Assembly (NCBI GenBank): GCA_902485915.1
Contig: CABTMH010000087.1
Span: 1 to 43,960, forward strand
Source: an uncultured Oribacterium sp.
Lineage (GTDB): Bacteria > Bacillota > Clostridia > Lachnospirales > Lachnospiraceae
Direction: 5' to 3'
DNA: 43,960 bases
In this document: piece by piece, positions 7,186 to 14,616 of the stretch
How the letters are laid out: the number at the start of each line of letters is the position of its first letter
Position numbering within the stretch: the stretch's first letter is position 1
The notes under the pieces: model-generated
Database searches by the model: none
Told to the model about the DNA's origin: nothing
The model's input: only the letters and a program-made list of their open reading frames with translations
Program-made: the position numbers and the translations under genes

Positions 7186-8778
7186 TCATACCTGCACGAG
7201 ACAGGCGACCCTTCCATGCACATCTTCCGAGCGCGAGTAGCGAAGCGCATCATATCGCTCATCTGCCTCCTGCAGGTAGCGGACCATCGCCTCGGTGATG
7301 CGTTCCCCCGGTACCAGGAGCGGAATCCCCGGTGGGTAGCTGTAGACATACTCTCCGGAAACGCGCCCCGCCAGCGCCGCGACAGGCACCAGCTCCACCG
7401 CAGCTTCCACAGCCTCGCACGGAGTCTGTGTTCTCTCCTTCGATGTCGCCTCCTGCAGGCTCGGGATGTCCACCATCGCCAGGCGTGCGGATGCACCGCT
7501 GCTTCGCACTTCCGGCATCGTTTCGCTCGTACATTTCCTCCGTACGGCTTCCCTCAAGGCGGACATATCCACATCCATCCACGCGGCATCCACCTCCGTG
7601 CGTACCGAATCAGCCTTTTCTTCCACAGTCTCATCCAGTACCTGGTCGATCATCCGCAGCGCCTCTGCGAAACGCGGAAGCTCCGCGAAATCGTCGCCCG
7701 GCCCGGTCATCGCGAGCGCATAGCCCGGCTGCGCCATCTCCAGCTCATAGTGGAAGTACATCCGCAGGAGATCCATCAGCGCATAGCCGCTGAGCCGTGT
7801 CGCGCTGCAGTCGATCACGAGCTTACTCTGATCAAATGCATAAAACGCATGTGCATTCACCGCATCTTCGCCATGGCAGAGCACGCGCAGGTGTCGAAGC
7901 GACCGGATCGTTTCATCGAAGTCACGAAGTGCTGCTGCCCAGTCCATAAAGCGCTGCTGACCCTCCTGCTCCATCCACTCGGTACAGCCCGCCAGCGACA
8001 GCATCAGCGGATACGATGGCGAAGAGGTTTCAAATATCGACAGCTTTTCCTCGATGACGCTTTCCGATACCCGTTCACCACGCAGATGAAGATACGCCGT
8101 CTGCGTCATGCCCAGCAGGGTTTTATGTGCCGACTGCACACTGATGTCCGCGCCCTGGCGGATCGCACTGTCCGGGAAGCCCGCCTCCGGCACGAGACCG
8201 AGATGTGCGCCATGTGCTTCATCCACCATCAGCGGGATCCCGTGCCGATGACAGAGATCCGCGATGCGCCGGATATCCGAGACCACGCCCTCATAGCTCG
8301 GACTCGTCAGTACCACCGCGCGGCTCTCCGGATACTCGTCGAGCAGTGCTTCCACCGCCTCCGGCCGGATGCTGTCGAAAATGCCGGTCGCCGGATCCAT
8401 CGATGGCCAGAGCCAGTGCGGATGCGCATGGCGAAGCTCGATCGCATGGAAGACCGAACGATGACAGTTCCGCGCGACGATAAGCTCTCCATCATAAGGC
8501 ACGATAGCAGAAACACCTGCGAGATTCCCGCAGGTGCTTCCATCCACCAGATACCAGCTTCGGTCCGCGCCATGCAGTGCGCTCGTCTGTGCCATGGCGT
8601 CCTTCAGTATCCCCGACGCATGATGGAGGTCATCCGTCCCGGAGACCTCCGTCAGATCATAACGCAGCACACACTCTGGTACGACCGCCACGCGGCGCTT
8701 ATGCCCCGGCATATGCATCGGATAATACTGCTGATTCAGATACTGATCCAGCTGATCTTTCAGATTATGCTTCTTCAT
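7186..8778 (-). CDS. Orn/Lys/Arg decarboxylase family PLP enzyme
   Basis: 530 residues, fold-type I PLP enzyme of the short (Gram-positive SpeA/Cad) group of basic amino acid decarboxylases, making a polyamine or diamine in the cytoplasm. MPGHKRR near the N-terminus, DEAHGAHLGL (PLP-binding Asp) and SAHKTLLGMTQ (Schiff-base lysine) are all present. The C-terminal domain contains a family-typical YPPGIPLLVPGE segment. The ATG overlaps the end of scfB by 14 bases, and its ribosome binding site AGGAAG lies inside scfB, so the two are translationally coupled. Substrate choice among arginine, lysine and ornithine cannot be settled by eye. Coupling to a RiPP maturase is unexpected and may be only operon economy. 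Confidence 0.9.
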   Translation of the reverse strand: MKKHNLKDQLDQYLNQQYYPMHMPGHKRRVAVVPECVLRYDLTEVSGTDDLHHASGILKDAMAQTSALHGADRSWYLVDGSTCGNLAGVSAIVPYDGELIVARNCHRSVFHAIELRHAHPHWLWPSMDPATGIFDSIRPEAVEALLDEYPESRAVVLTSPSYEGVVSDIRRIADLCHRHGIPLMVDEAHGAHLGLVPEAGFPDSAIRQGADISVQSAHKTLLGMTQTAYLHLRGERVSESVIEEKLSIFETSSPSYPLMLSLAGCTEWMEQEGQQRFMDWAAALRDFDETIRSLRHLRVLCHGEDAVNAHAFYAFDQSKLVIDCSATRLSGYALMDLLRMYFHYELEMAQPGYALAMTGPGDDFAELPRFAEALRMIDQVLDETVEEKADSVRTEVDAAWMDVDMSALREAVRRKCTSETMPEVRSSGASARLAMVDIPSLQEATSKERTQTPCEAVEAAVELVPVAALAGRVSGEYVYSYPPGIPLLVPGERITEAMVRYLQEADERYDALRYSRSEDVHGRVACLVQV

Positions 8779-10159
8779 CTGCTTCCTGCGCCATCTCGGC
8801 CTCTGCTACCTTCATCATGAGCGCACACTCCATCCGCTTACGGAAAAGCTTGCAGCCATACTCATAAACGCCGTGGATATCGCCGGTAGCATGCAGGGCG
8901 TTCGCTGCGCAGCCGCCGGCACAGTACATACGTGCCCAGCACTCCTTACACTCCGGACGGGAGTAAACGTTGCACTCCTTAAACTCATCACGGATGTTCT
9001 CATGCTGTACACCATCCCAGATGTTACCGAGCTTATACTCCGGATCGTTTACGAACTGATGGCAAGGATAGAGGTCGCCCCAGGCCGTCACGGCCATATA
9101 CTCCGTTCCTGAGCCGCAGCCGGACACACGCTTGTACACGCATGGACCGTGCTCGAGATCGATCATGTAATGATAGAAGGTGATCGGCTTACCGTCCTTC
9201 TCACGACGCAGCATATCCTTCGCGAGGATCTCATACTGCTCGTACAGAACCGGCAGGTCCTCCTCGGTCAGCGCACTCGGGCTGGACGGATCGGTGACGA
9301 CCGGCTCCATAGAGAGCTCGGAGAAGCCGAGATCATCCGCCATGTGGAAGATATCGTTTGTGAAATCCGTGTTGTAGTGGGAGAAGGTTCCGCGCATATA
9401 GTAGCTCTGATCGCCGCGGGACTCGACGAACTTCTGGAAGTTCGGCACGATAAGGTCATAGGAGCCACGACCTGCACGATCGACACGGAAGCGGTCATGG
9501 ACCTCCTTCCGTCCATCCAGCGAAAGAACGACATTATAGCACTCCTTATTCGCCCACTCGATGACCTCGTCCGTCAGCTTGACACCGTTGGTCGTAAGCG
9601 TAAAGCGGAAGTTCTTATGATGCGCCTTCTCGATGGAACGCGCATACGCCACGGTTTCCTTACAGAGCTCGAAGTTCAGCAGCGGCTCCCCACCGAAGAA
9701 ATCGACCTCGAGATTCCGGCGGCTTCCGGAATTCTCTACCAGGAAGTCGATCGCGCGCTTTGCGGTCTCGATGGTCATGATGCCTTCCTTACCATGAAAC
9801 TTTCCCTGGGATGCGAAGCAGTAGCTGCAGTTCAGGTCACAGGTATGTGCCACGAGAAGGCAGAGTGCCTTCACCACCGTGGACTGCTGCTTGAGATAGC
9901 CGGCGGCCTTCTCATAGACATCCTTCGTAAAGAGCTTTCCCTGCTCCGTCAGCTCATGGATATCCGCGAAGGTATCCGCGATCTCCTCCGCCGATGCTTC
10001 CGGATGCATCGTGCGAAGCTCTTCCGTCGCCACCTCCTCACTCATGCCGCTGTCGATCAGATGGATCGCGTCATAAGCCAGGTCGTCGGTCACATGAACG
10101 CTTGCGCTGTATACATCGAGAACGATGTTATAACCATTGAGTTTATACTGATGAATCAT
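8765..10159 (-). CDS. scfB: SCIFF peptide thioether maturase, radical SAM/SPASM enzyme
   Basis: 464 residues, radical SAM enzyme that forms a thioether cross-link in the SCIFF precursor encoded just upstream. The N-terminal 100 residues form a winged-helix peptide-recognition (RRE/PqqD-like) domain (LNGYNIVLDVYSASVHVTD). The radical SAM cluster motif CDLNCSYC lies near residue 110, followed by the SAM-binding region (FGGEPLLNF). The C-terminal SPASM part is rich in cysteine (CGSGTEYMAVTAWGDLYPC, then CKECWARMYCAGGC), expected to hold two auxiliary 4Fe-4S clusters. A GGAG site six bases before the ATG supports the start. It is separated from scfA by a strong terminator hairpin and overlaps the decarboxylase gene. 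Confidence 0.95.
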   Translation of the reverse strand: MIHQYKLNGYNIVLDVYSASVHVTDDLAYDAIHLIDSGMSEEVATEELRTMHPEASAEEIADTFADIHELTEQGKLFTKDVYEKAAGYLKQQSTVVKALCLLVAHTCDLNCSYCFASQGKFHGKEGIMTIETAKRAIDFLVENSGSRRNLEVDFFGGEPLLNFELCKETVAYARSIEKAHHKNFRFTLTTNGVKLTDEVIEWANKECYNVVLSLDGRKEVHDRFRVDRAGRGSYDLIVPNFQKFVESRGDQSYYMRGTFSHYNTDFTNDIFHMADDLGFSELSMEPVVTDPSSPSALTEEDLPVLYEQYEILAKDMLRREKDGKPITFYHYMIDLEHGPCVYKRVSGCGSGTEYMAVTAWGDLYPCHQFVNDPEYKLGNIWDGVQHENIRDEFKECNVYSRPECKECWARMYCAGGCAANALHATGDIHGVYEYGCKLFRKRMECALMMKVAEAEMAQEADEEA

Positions 10160-10229
10160 GAAATCTCCTACTCTAATGATCGAAAAACGATCAGAAAATC
10201 GATACGAAAAAACTAAAATCGATAAACAA

Positions 10230-10258
10230 TAAAAAACCGGGGCTGTTCATGCCCCGGT
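10230..10258 (-). terminator. Terminator hairpin between scfA and scfB
   Basis: ACCGGGGC / GCCCCGGT stem with a seven-base loop followed by six T on the minus strand, between precursor and maturase. No separate promoter for scfB is obvious, so partial read-through would make much more precursor mRNA than maturase mRNA. Confidence 0.85.
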
Positions 10259-10276
10259 CGATACACGAACCTGATA

Positions 10277-10423
10277 TTAAGCGTTCTTGTTCTCACACTG
10301 CTGGTTAGCGATACCACAGCTGGTCTTGCAAGCAGACTGGCAGGATGTCTGGCACTCGCCACAGCCGCCCTTCTCCTCGGATCTCTTCATATCTCTCGTG
10401 TTTAATGTCATAATATGCTTCAT
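10277..10423 (-). CDS. scfA: SCIFF (six cysteines in forty-five) ribosomal peptide precursor
   Basis: 48 residues. It begins MKHIMTLNTRDMKR, the conserved SCIFF leader start, and ends in a cysteine-rich core CGECQTSCQSACKTSCGIAN plus a last cysteine, giving exactly six cysteines (positions 21, 24, 28, 32, 36, 43). The maturase gene follows directly. GAGG eight bases before the ATG is the ribosome binding site. In the characterised homologue the thioether joins Cys32 and Thr37 (from memory); here Cys32 is kept but residue 37 is glycine, so the cross-link site may differ. SCIFF is nearly universal in Clostridia, yet its function is unknown. Confidence 0.95.
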   Translation of the reverse strand: MKHIMTLNTRDMKRSEEKGGCGECQTSCQSACKTSCGIANQQCENKNA

Positions 10424-10439
10424 AGAAATACCTCTTTCC

Positions 10440-10454
10440 TAACAGTAACTGTTA
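10440..10454. promoter_or_regulatory. Palindrome in the scfA leader
   Basis: TAACAGT-A-ACTGTTA, a perfect 7-1-7 inverted repeat between the scfA promoter and its ribosome binding site. It could be an operator or an mRNA hairpin ending one base before the AGGAAAGAGG site. Confidence 0.5.
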
Positions 10455-10466
10455 TGTAATATGCCC

Positions 10467-10496
10467 ATAATACATTTCCTTACATAAGTAAGTCAA
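10467..10496 (-). promoter_or_regulatory. Promoter of the scfA operon
   Basis: TTGACT (10491-10496), 18-base spacer, TATTAT (10467-10472) on the minus strand. The -35 box overlaps the stop codon of the glycosylase gene. The spacer holds a second small dyad, CTTAC-TTAT-GTAAG. Confidence 0.7.
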
Positions 10497-10996
10497 GAAT
10501 TATTTGCGATGATTTGCTGATATTCGCTCACCAGCCGCTCGAAAGATACCGCGCAGTTCGCCGGCGAGGTCGACGAAAGCTTCACCGCATGGATGCCGGT
10601 CCGCGGGTACTGATACTTTTCGTAGTACTTGTACGAGCTCGCACCGGTGCAGAAGATGCGCGTGATCTGCGTCTTTTTCAGGAGTCCCTCGATGTCCGTC
10701 GGAACCGGGTTCCGGATGCTGGCATCCGAGGCACCGACGATATCGCACTCACTCAGCGCATCCCAGAGGGCGATGTGGTGACGCCGCATCATCGCGGACT
10801 TCTCCTCGATGCTTTCGGGCAATGTCTCCGCCAGTACCGTAGCCATAACCCTCCAGAAACGATTCTGCGGATGCCCGTAGTAGAACTTCATCTCCCGCGA
10901 CTTCGGCGAAGGAATCGAGCCCAGCACCAGCACCTCCGAATCCGCATCATACAGCGGTCCGAATGCACGGTGATCCACATGTGTCAACTCCGCCAT
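10493..10996 (-). CDS. DNA-deoxyinosine (hypoxanthine-DNA) glycosylase, uracil-DNA glycosylase superfamily
   Basis: 167 residues, the usual size for the hypoxanthine-DNA glycosylase branch of the UDG superfamily, which removes deaminated adenine from DNA to start base excision repair. The N-terminal motif LGSIPSPKSRE carries the catalytic-loop region, YYGHPQNRFWRV the base-pocket segment, and the C-terminal SSTSPAN is the family DNA-intercalation motif. AGGAGG six bases before the ATG fixes the start. It lies between the SseB-like gene and scfA; the scfA promoter overlaps its stop codon, so no functional link to SCIFF is implied. Confidence 0.88.
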   Translation of the reverse strand: MAELTHVDHRAFGPLYDADSEVLVLGSIPSPKSREMKFYYGHPQNRFWRVMATVLAETLPESIEEKSAMMRRHHIALWDALSECDIVGASDASIRNPVPTDIEGLLKKTQITRIFCTGASSYKYYEKYQYPRTGIHAVKLSSTSPANCAVSFERLVSEYQQIIANNS

Positions 10997-11077
10997 ACGC
11001 CCCTCCTTTCGCCTGATCCGTCATGTTCATGCGTTATGTTCACCTGGCAGAAGGAATCGATGCCTGCTGCTTCCGGC

Positions 11078-11854
11078 TTACTGCTCGACGATCTTAAACG
11101 CTCTCTGATAGAACGGCTGCTGACCCTCGATCGCCTTCGCCGCGATCGGTGCACGTGCCGACAGAAGTGCCACCGATCGTCCACGGCTGGCACGACGCGC
11201 CGCTGCCATCAGTCTCGGGAAGGTCTCATCCATCGAACCGATGTGACGGACGATGACGCAGTAATCGGTGTGTCCATTGCGAACCATGTCACGGATGTAA
11301 CCCGCAGCGACATTACGATCGCTCCGCATCGCACCGGTCAGTGCATTCAGAAGATCTGCTGTCGTCTGATCCTCACGGACATCTTTAAAAATGATGTCTT
11401 CATCTACGCTGGACTTCTCACCCTCGAGTCCGAGCTCAGCGCCCTTGATCTTCGTACGAAGATCGATGATCATCTCACGGGCGACGATGAAATCATCCGT
11501 ACCCGGGTTCAGAACGAAGCCATAGATCTGCCGATCGTTCATCGCGATATCGGCCGCCTCCTCGAAGCTGTGCTTCACGCTCTGTACCGGCTCGTTCTTA
11601 AACCACGCCTTCAGATTCGCGCGACTCGTGAAAACCATGTAGAAGTGTGCACCGTCCTTGTTTGCGGTGACACCATACAGAAGCTTACGCTCACGTGCCT
11701 TCTCACCGACGATACGTACCGGCATGATGAACTCGGCACCTGCCATCTCCTCCATCACGATCTGCTCCGCACCTGTGTTCTCACCGTTCGACGTCTTCAG
11801 TGCATGGATCGCGTCAACCAGCTTCTGGTTGGCTCTCTCAGTATAATCTGCCAT
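11078..11854 (-). CDS. SseB-family protein
   Basis: 258 residues. The first half (FIMPVRIVGEKARERKLLYG, then HFYMVFTSRANLKAWF) matches the SseB N-terminal domain found in many Firmicutes. That domain is named after the E. coli enhanced serine sensitivity protein and has no firmly known biochemical role. The second half is a mixed alpha/beta stretch I cannot assign; it ends in a region with conserved-looking ALTGAMRSDRNVAAGYIRDM. AGGAGG eight bases before the ATG gives a clear start. It is followed after 81 bases by the glycosylase gene, probably on the same transcript. Confidence 0.75.
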   Translation of the reverse strand: MADYTERANQKLVDAIHALKTSNGENTGAEQIVMEEMAGAEFIMPVRIVGEKARERKLLYGVTANKDGAHFYMVFTSRANLKAWFKNEPVQSVKHSFEEAADIAMNDRQIYGFVLNPGTDDFIVAREMIIDLRTKIKGAELGLEGEKSSVDEDIIFKDVREDQTTADLLNALTGAMRSDRNVAAGYIRDMVRNGHTDYCVIVRHIGSMDETFPRLMAAARRASRGRSVALLSARAPIAAKAIEGQQPFYQRAFKIVEQ

Positions 11855-11910
11855 ATATAAACCTCCTGGTCTGCCTGCTTTCTCCCATGCAGTGTAGCAT
11901 ATTTTCTACT

Positions 11911-11945
11911 AAAAGAAAACGAGAGACTGCCGAAGCAGTCTCTCG
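11911..11945 (-). terminator. Terminator of the SDR gene
   Basis: Perfect 11-bp stem CGAGAGACTGC / GCAGTCTCTCG with a UUCG tetraloop, followed by TTTTCTTTT on the minus strand. Confidence 0.9.
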
Positions 11946-11967
11946 TGCACGTATCCGGAAAACAAGA

Positions 11968-12840
11968 TCAGTGATCTGCCACCTTGATATCCTCCACGCC
12001 TGTAACGTCCTGGAACTTGGACTCATCGAGCTGGCTAGGATCCTGACCGATGTACGCGAGGATACCACCATCGATATATACGACCTGACCGTTGATGAAG
12101 TCAGATGCCGGAGAAGCGAGGAATACAGCGAGACCCTCGAGGTCCTCTGTCTCACCCCAGCGCTGTGCAGGTGTCTTCGAACGGATGAAACGATCAAACG
12201 GAGCCATGGAACCGTCTGCCTGCTTCGCACGAAGCGGAGCGGTCTGCGGAGTAGCGATGTAGCCCGGTCCGATCGCGTTACACTGAATGTTGTACTGACC
12301 ATACTCAGAGCAGATGTTCTTTGTGAGCATCTTGAGGCCGCCCTTCGCAGCTGCATAAGCAGATACCGTCTCACGACCAAGCTCAGACATCATGGAGCAT
12401 GCGTTGATGATCTTGCCGTAGCCCTTCTTGATCATGCCAGGAAGGACAGCCTTTGCGCAGAGGAAAGGACCGGTGAGGTCGACATTGATTACCTGATCCC
12501 ACTGCTGCTTCGTCATCTCAACCATCGGGATTCTCTTGATGATGCCGGCATTATTTACCAGGATATCAACACCACCAAACTTCTCCTCGACATCCTTCAC
12601 GAGTGCGTTTACCTGCTCCTCGTTCGTAACGTCACATACGACACCGTATGCATCGATACCGAGCTTCTGGTACTCTGCGATACCTCTGTCTACGAGTTCC
12701 TGATTGATATCATTGAAAACGACCTTCTTTGCGCCAGCCTCAGCAAAAGCCTTCGCATATGCAAGTCCCAGTCCATAGGATGCGCCGGTTACCCATGCAA
12801 CCTTGCCATCAAGTCTGAACTTATCAAGAATTCCAGCCAT
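11968..12840 (-). CDS. SDR-family oxidoreductase, gluconate 5-dehydrogenase-like
   Basis: 290 residues, classical short-chain dehydrogenase. The nucleotide-binding TGASYGLG (residues 19-26), ILVNNAG near 92 and the catalytic YAAAK near 161 are all intact. The closest remembered relatives are gluconate 5-dehydrogenase / 2-deoxy-D-gluconate 3-dehydrogenase (IdnO, KduD) in sugar-acid breakdown, but SDR substrates cannot be predicted safely. AAGGAG eight bases before the ATG sets the start. The gene is its own transcription unit: the APC permease upstream has a terminator, and a LacI-type operator lies about 140 bases before the start, fitting induction by a sugar acid. Confidence 0.85.
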   Translation of the reverse strand: MAGILDKFRLDGKVAWVTGASYGLGLAYAKAFAEAGAKKVVFNDINQELVDRGIAEYQKLGIDAYGVVCDVTNEEQVNALVKDVEEKFGGVDILVNNAGIIKRIPMVEMTKQQWDQVINVDLTGPFLCAKAVLPGMIKKGYGKIINACSMMSELGRETVSAYAAAKGGLKMLTKNICSEYGQYNIQCNAIGPGYIATPQTAPLRAKQADGSMAPFDRFIRSKTPAQRWGETEDLEGLAVFLASPASDFINGQVVYIDGGILAYIGQDPSQLDESKFQDVTGVEDIKVADH

Positions 12841-12979
12841 AACAAATCTCCTTTTCTACTTTTCTTCTATGATATCCGGATCCACTCCGGAAACATCCGA
12901 TACCAGTATCATCATAGTTGATTTGGCACCCCGGTTCAAGGCCTGCCACGCAGTCTTCACAAAGTTTGTGAATGTTGCG

Positions 12980-12993
12980 GTAAACCGGTTCAC
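12980..12993. promoter_or_regulatory. LacI/GalR-type operator upstream of the SDR gene
   Basis: GTAAACCGGTTCAC, a 14-bp palindrome with a central CG and one mismatched pair, the form bound by LacI-family regulators. A TTGACA (13002-13007) lies next to it on the minus strand, but no good -10 is seen at 17 bases, so the promoter position is uncertain. Confidence 0.45.
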
Positions 12994-13004
12994 TTTTCTT
13001 GTCA

Positions 13005-13041
13005 AAATTTGCCAAGATGCAGATTTACTGCATCCTGGCAA
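13005..13041 (-). terminator. Terminator of the APC permease gene
   Basis: 14-bp stem TTGCCAGGATGCAG / CTGCATCTTGGCAA (one G-U pair) with a five-base loop, 34 bases after the permease stop codon. Only a short ATTTT follows on the minus strand, so termination may be partial. Confidence 0.65.
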
Positions 13042-13075
13042 CACGTTTCGTATATGTTTTTCAGCGCCTGGAGGA

Positions 13076-14503
13076 TTATGCCTTCGCCGCATCCTCTCTC
13101 TTCTTCAGAATCGGAAGGATGATACCGAGCGCTGTCAGAACGCACGGTGTGATGATGTTGAGACACATGGTGAACAGGTCTTCATCATAAACACCGAGCA
13201 GACAGCTCGCTGCCGTCACGAAGAAGCACCAGCAACCGAAGAACATAGCGACGTTATGATTCTTCACAAAACGATACTCCGGCTTAAACTTATCTTCAGC
13301 CTTACGAAGTGCGATGTACGCTGCAAATACCCAGAGATAACGCATCGGCATACATACGGAGTTCAGCTTGGTCAGCTGCTTCAGAACGGCGGCTGCACCA
13401 GGAACGAAGGACTGTACGAGAATGATGGCACCGGAAAGAACCGCAACCATCTTGATACCGTTGACATAGGCACCCTTGTCGTTCTGTCGCAGAAGCTTCG
13501 ACGGGATAAACCTACGCGCATCCTCGTTATCGAACAGCATACGAAGCGGTGCATCGATACTGATCACAAGTGTAGAAAGCTGACCTACAGCGTTACAGAG
13601 TGCGTAGATGATCATCAGGGTATCGCCCATGTGATAATACTCGCCCAGTCTCTGGAATGCCCAGTAGGAACCGTTCGAGTTATAGGAGTTGAAGCTCTCC
13701 TTAGACTCGTTGATGATGGCAGGATCGAACATCATACCCATCGCGATGGTACCGAGGATCGCACAGACTACAACCATGATCGCCAGGGTGATCATCGCAC
13801 GCGGGAAGCCCTTACTCGGGTTCTCTACCTTATTAACATACGGAGAAATCTTCTCACATCCACCGACAGCGAATACGAGGATGGAAAGGGAAGTGAAGTA
13901 CTTCCAGTCAAAGGTCGGAATCAGGTTCTTCGCACTGAAATCCAGTGTCACGAAGGAAGAAGCCGGATTGATGGCACGCGCACCGAACATCATGATGATG
14001 TAGAGGATGGACATGATGAACATACTGGTACCAGCCAGTGTCGCCATCTTCTTCAGCGGGTTCAGACCACGGCTTGCGATGTAGCAGAACAGAATCAGGA
14101 TACAGAAGGTGATCAGCTGTACTGCCAGTGTCGGGAAGGTATCGTACGCTTCCGCGTTACGGAACACTGCCCAGCTCAGTGCCTTCAGACCACCGGAGGA
14201 CTTACTTGCGATGTAGGTGATATGACATGCCCAGTAGGTCCAGCCAGCATAGTATGCAAGCTTCGGACCGGTCGTCTTCAGAATCCACGAGCTCACGCCT
14301 CCACCAGACTCCTTGAAGGCGGAGCCCAGCTCACCGACCATCAGTGCGTATGGTACGAAGTAGAGCGCAAACATCAGGATCCAGCTGAAGATAACCTGGA
14401 TACCGTTGAAGTAGATGAAGCCGTTCAGTACGTTTCCGAACCCCCAGACTGTCGAAAACGCCATGAACGCCAGCGTCGTCCATTTAATGTGTTTTGAATC
14501 CAT
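13076..14503 (-). CDS. APC-family amino acid permease (glutamate:GABA antiporter-like)
   Basis: 475 residues with about 12 hydrophobic helices, an amino acid-polyamine-organocation superfamily transporter of the cytoplasmic membrane. The first helix (FMAFSTVWGFGNVLNGFIYF) and the GELGSAFKESGGGVSSW segment with its glycine-rich substrate loop are typical of the GadC/YjeM-like branch. AAAGGAG eight bases before the ATG defines the start. Its neighbours (SDR dehydrogenase, M18 aminopeptidase) do not name a substrate. It is transcribed separately from the SDR gene. Confidence 0.85.
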   Translation of the reverse strand: MDSKHIKWTTLAFMAFSTVWGFGNVLNGFIYFNGIQVIFSWILMFALYFVPYALMVGELGSAFKESGGGVSSWILKTTGPKLAYYAGWTYWACHITYIASKSSGGLKALSWAVFRNAEAYDTFPTLAVQLITFCILILFCYIASRGLNPLKKMATLAGTSMFIMSILYIIMMFGARAINPASSFVTLDFSAKNLIPTFDWKYFTSLSILVFAVGGCEKISPYVNKVENPSKGFPRAMITLAIMVVVCAILGTIAMGMMFDPAIINESKESFNSYNSNGSYWAFQRLGEYYHMGDTLMIIYALCNAVGQLSTLVISIDAPLRMLFDNEDARRFIPSKLLRQNDKGAYVNGIKMVAVLSGAIILVQSFVPGAAAVLKQLTKLNSVCMPMRYLWVFAAYIALRKAEDKFKPEYRFVKNHNVAMFFGCWCFFVTAASCLLGVYDEDLFTMCLNIITPCVLTALGIILPILKKREDAAKA

Positions 14504-14616
14504 ATTTATACTCCTTTATCTGTTGTTTTGCGAAACGAATTCAGATTTCGCTTTATTTTGAAAGCCCGGTGATCAGCATCCACCTGTTCCACGGGCCCAT
14601 CAACACATGATCACGA

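Noticed and set aside
6946..8820. 624-codon plus-strand open frame
   Set aside because: Antisense to the decarboxylase gene, runs through its terminator and the small-gene promoter, and has no recognisable domain.
12803..14497. 564-codon plus-strand open frame
   Set aside because: Antisense shadow of the APC permease; no ribosome binding site and composition unlike a protein.
14504..14616. Terminator after the M18 aminopeptidase gene and promoter for the permease
   Set aside because: A GCCCG/CGGGC pairing exists but has a long loop and only TTT after it, and no convincing -35/-10 pair is seen, so I did not list either.
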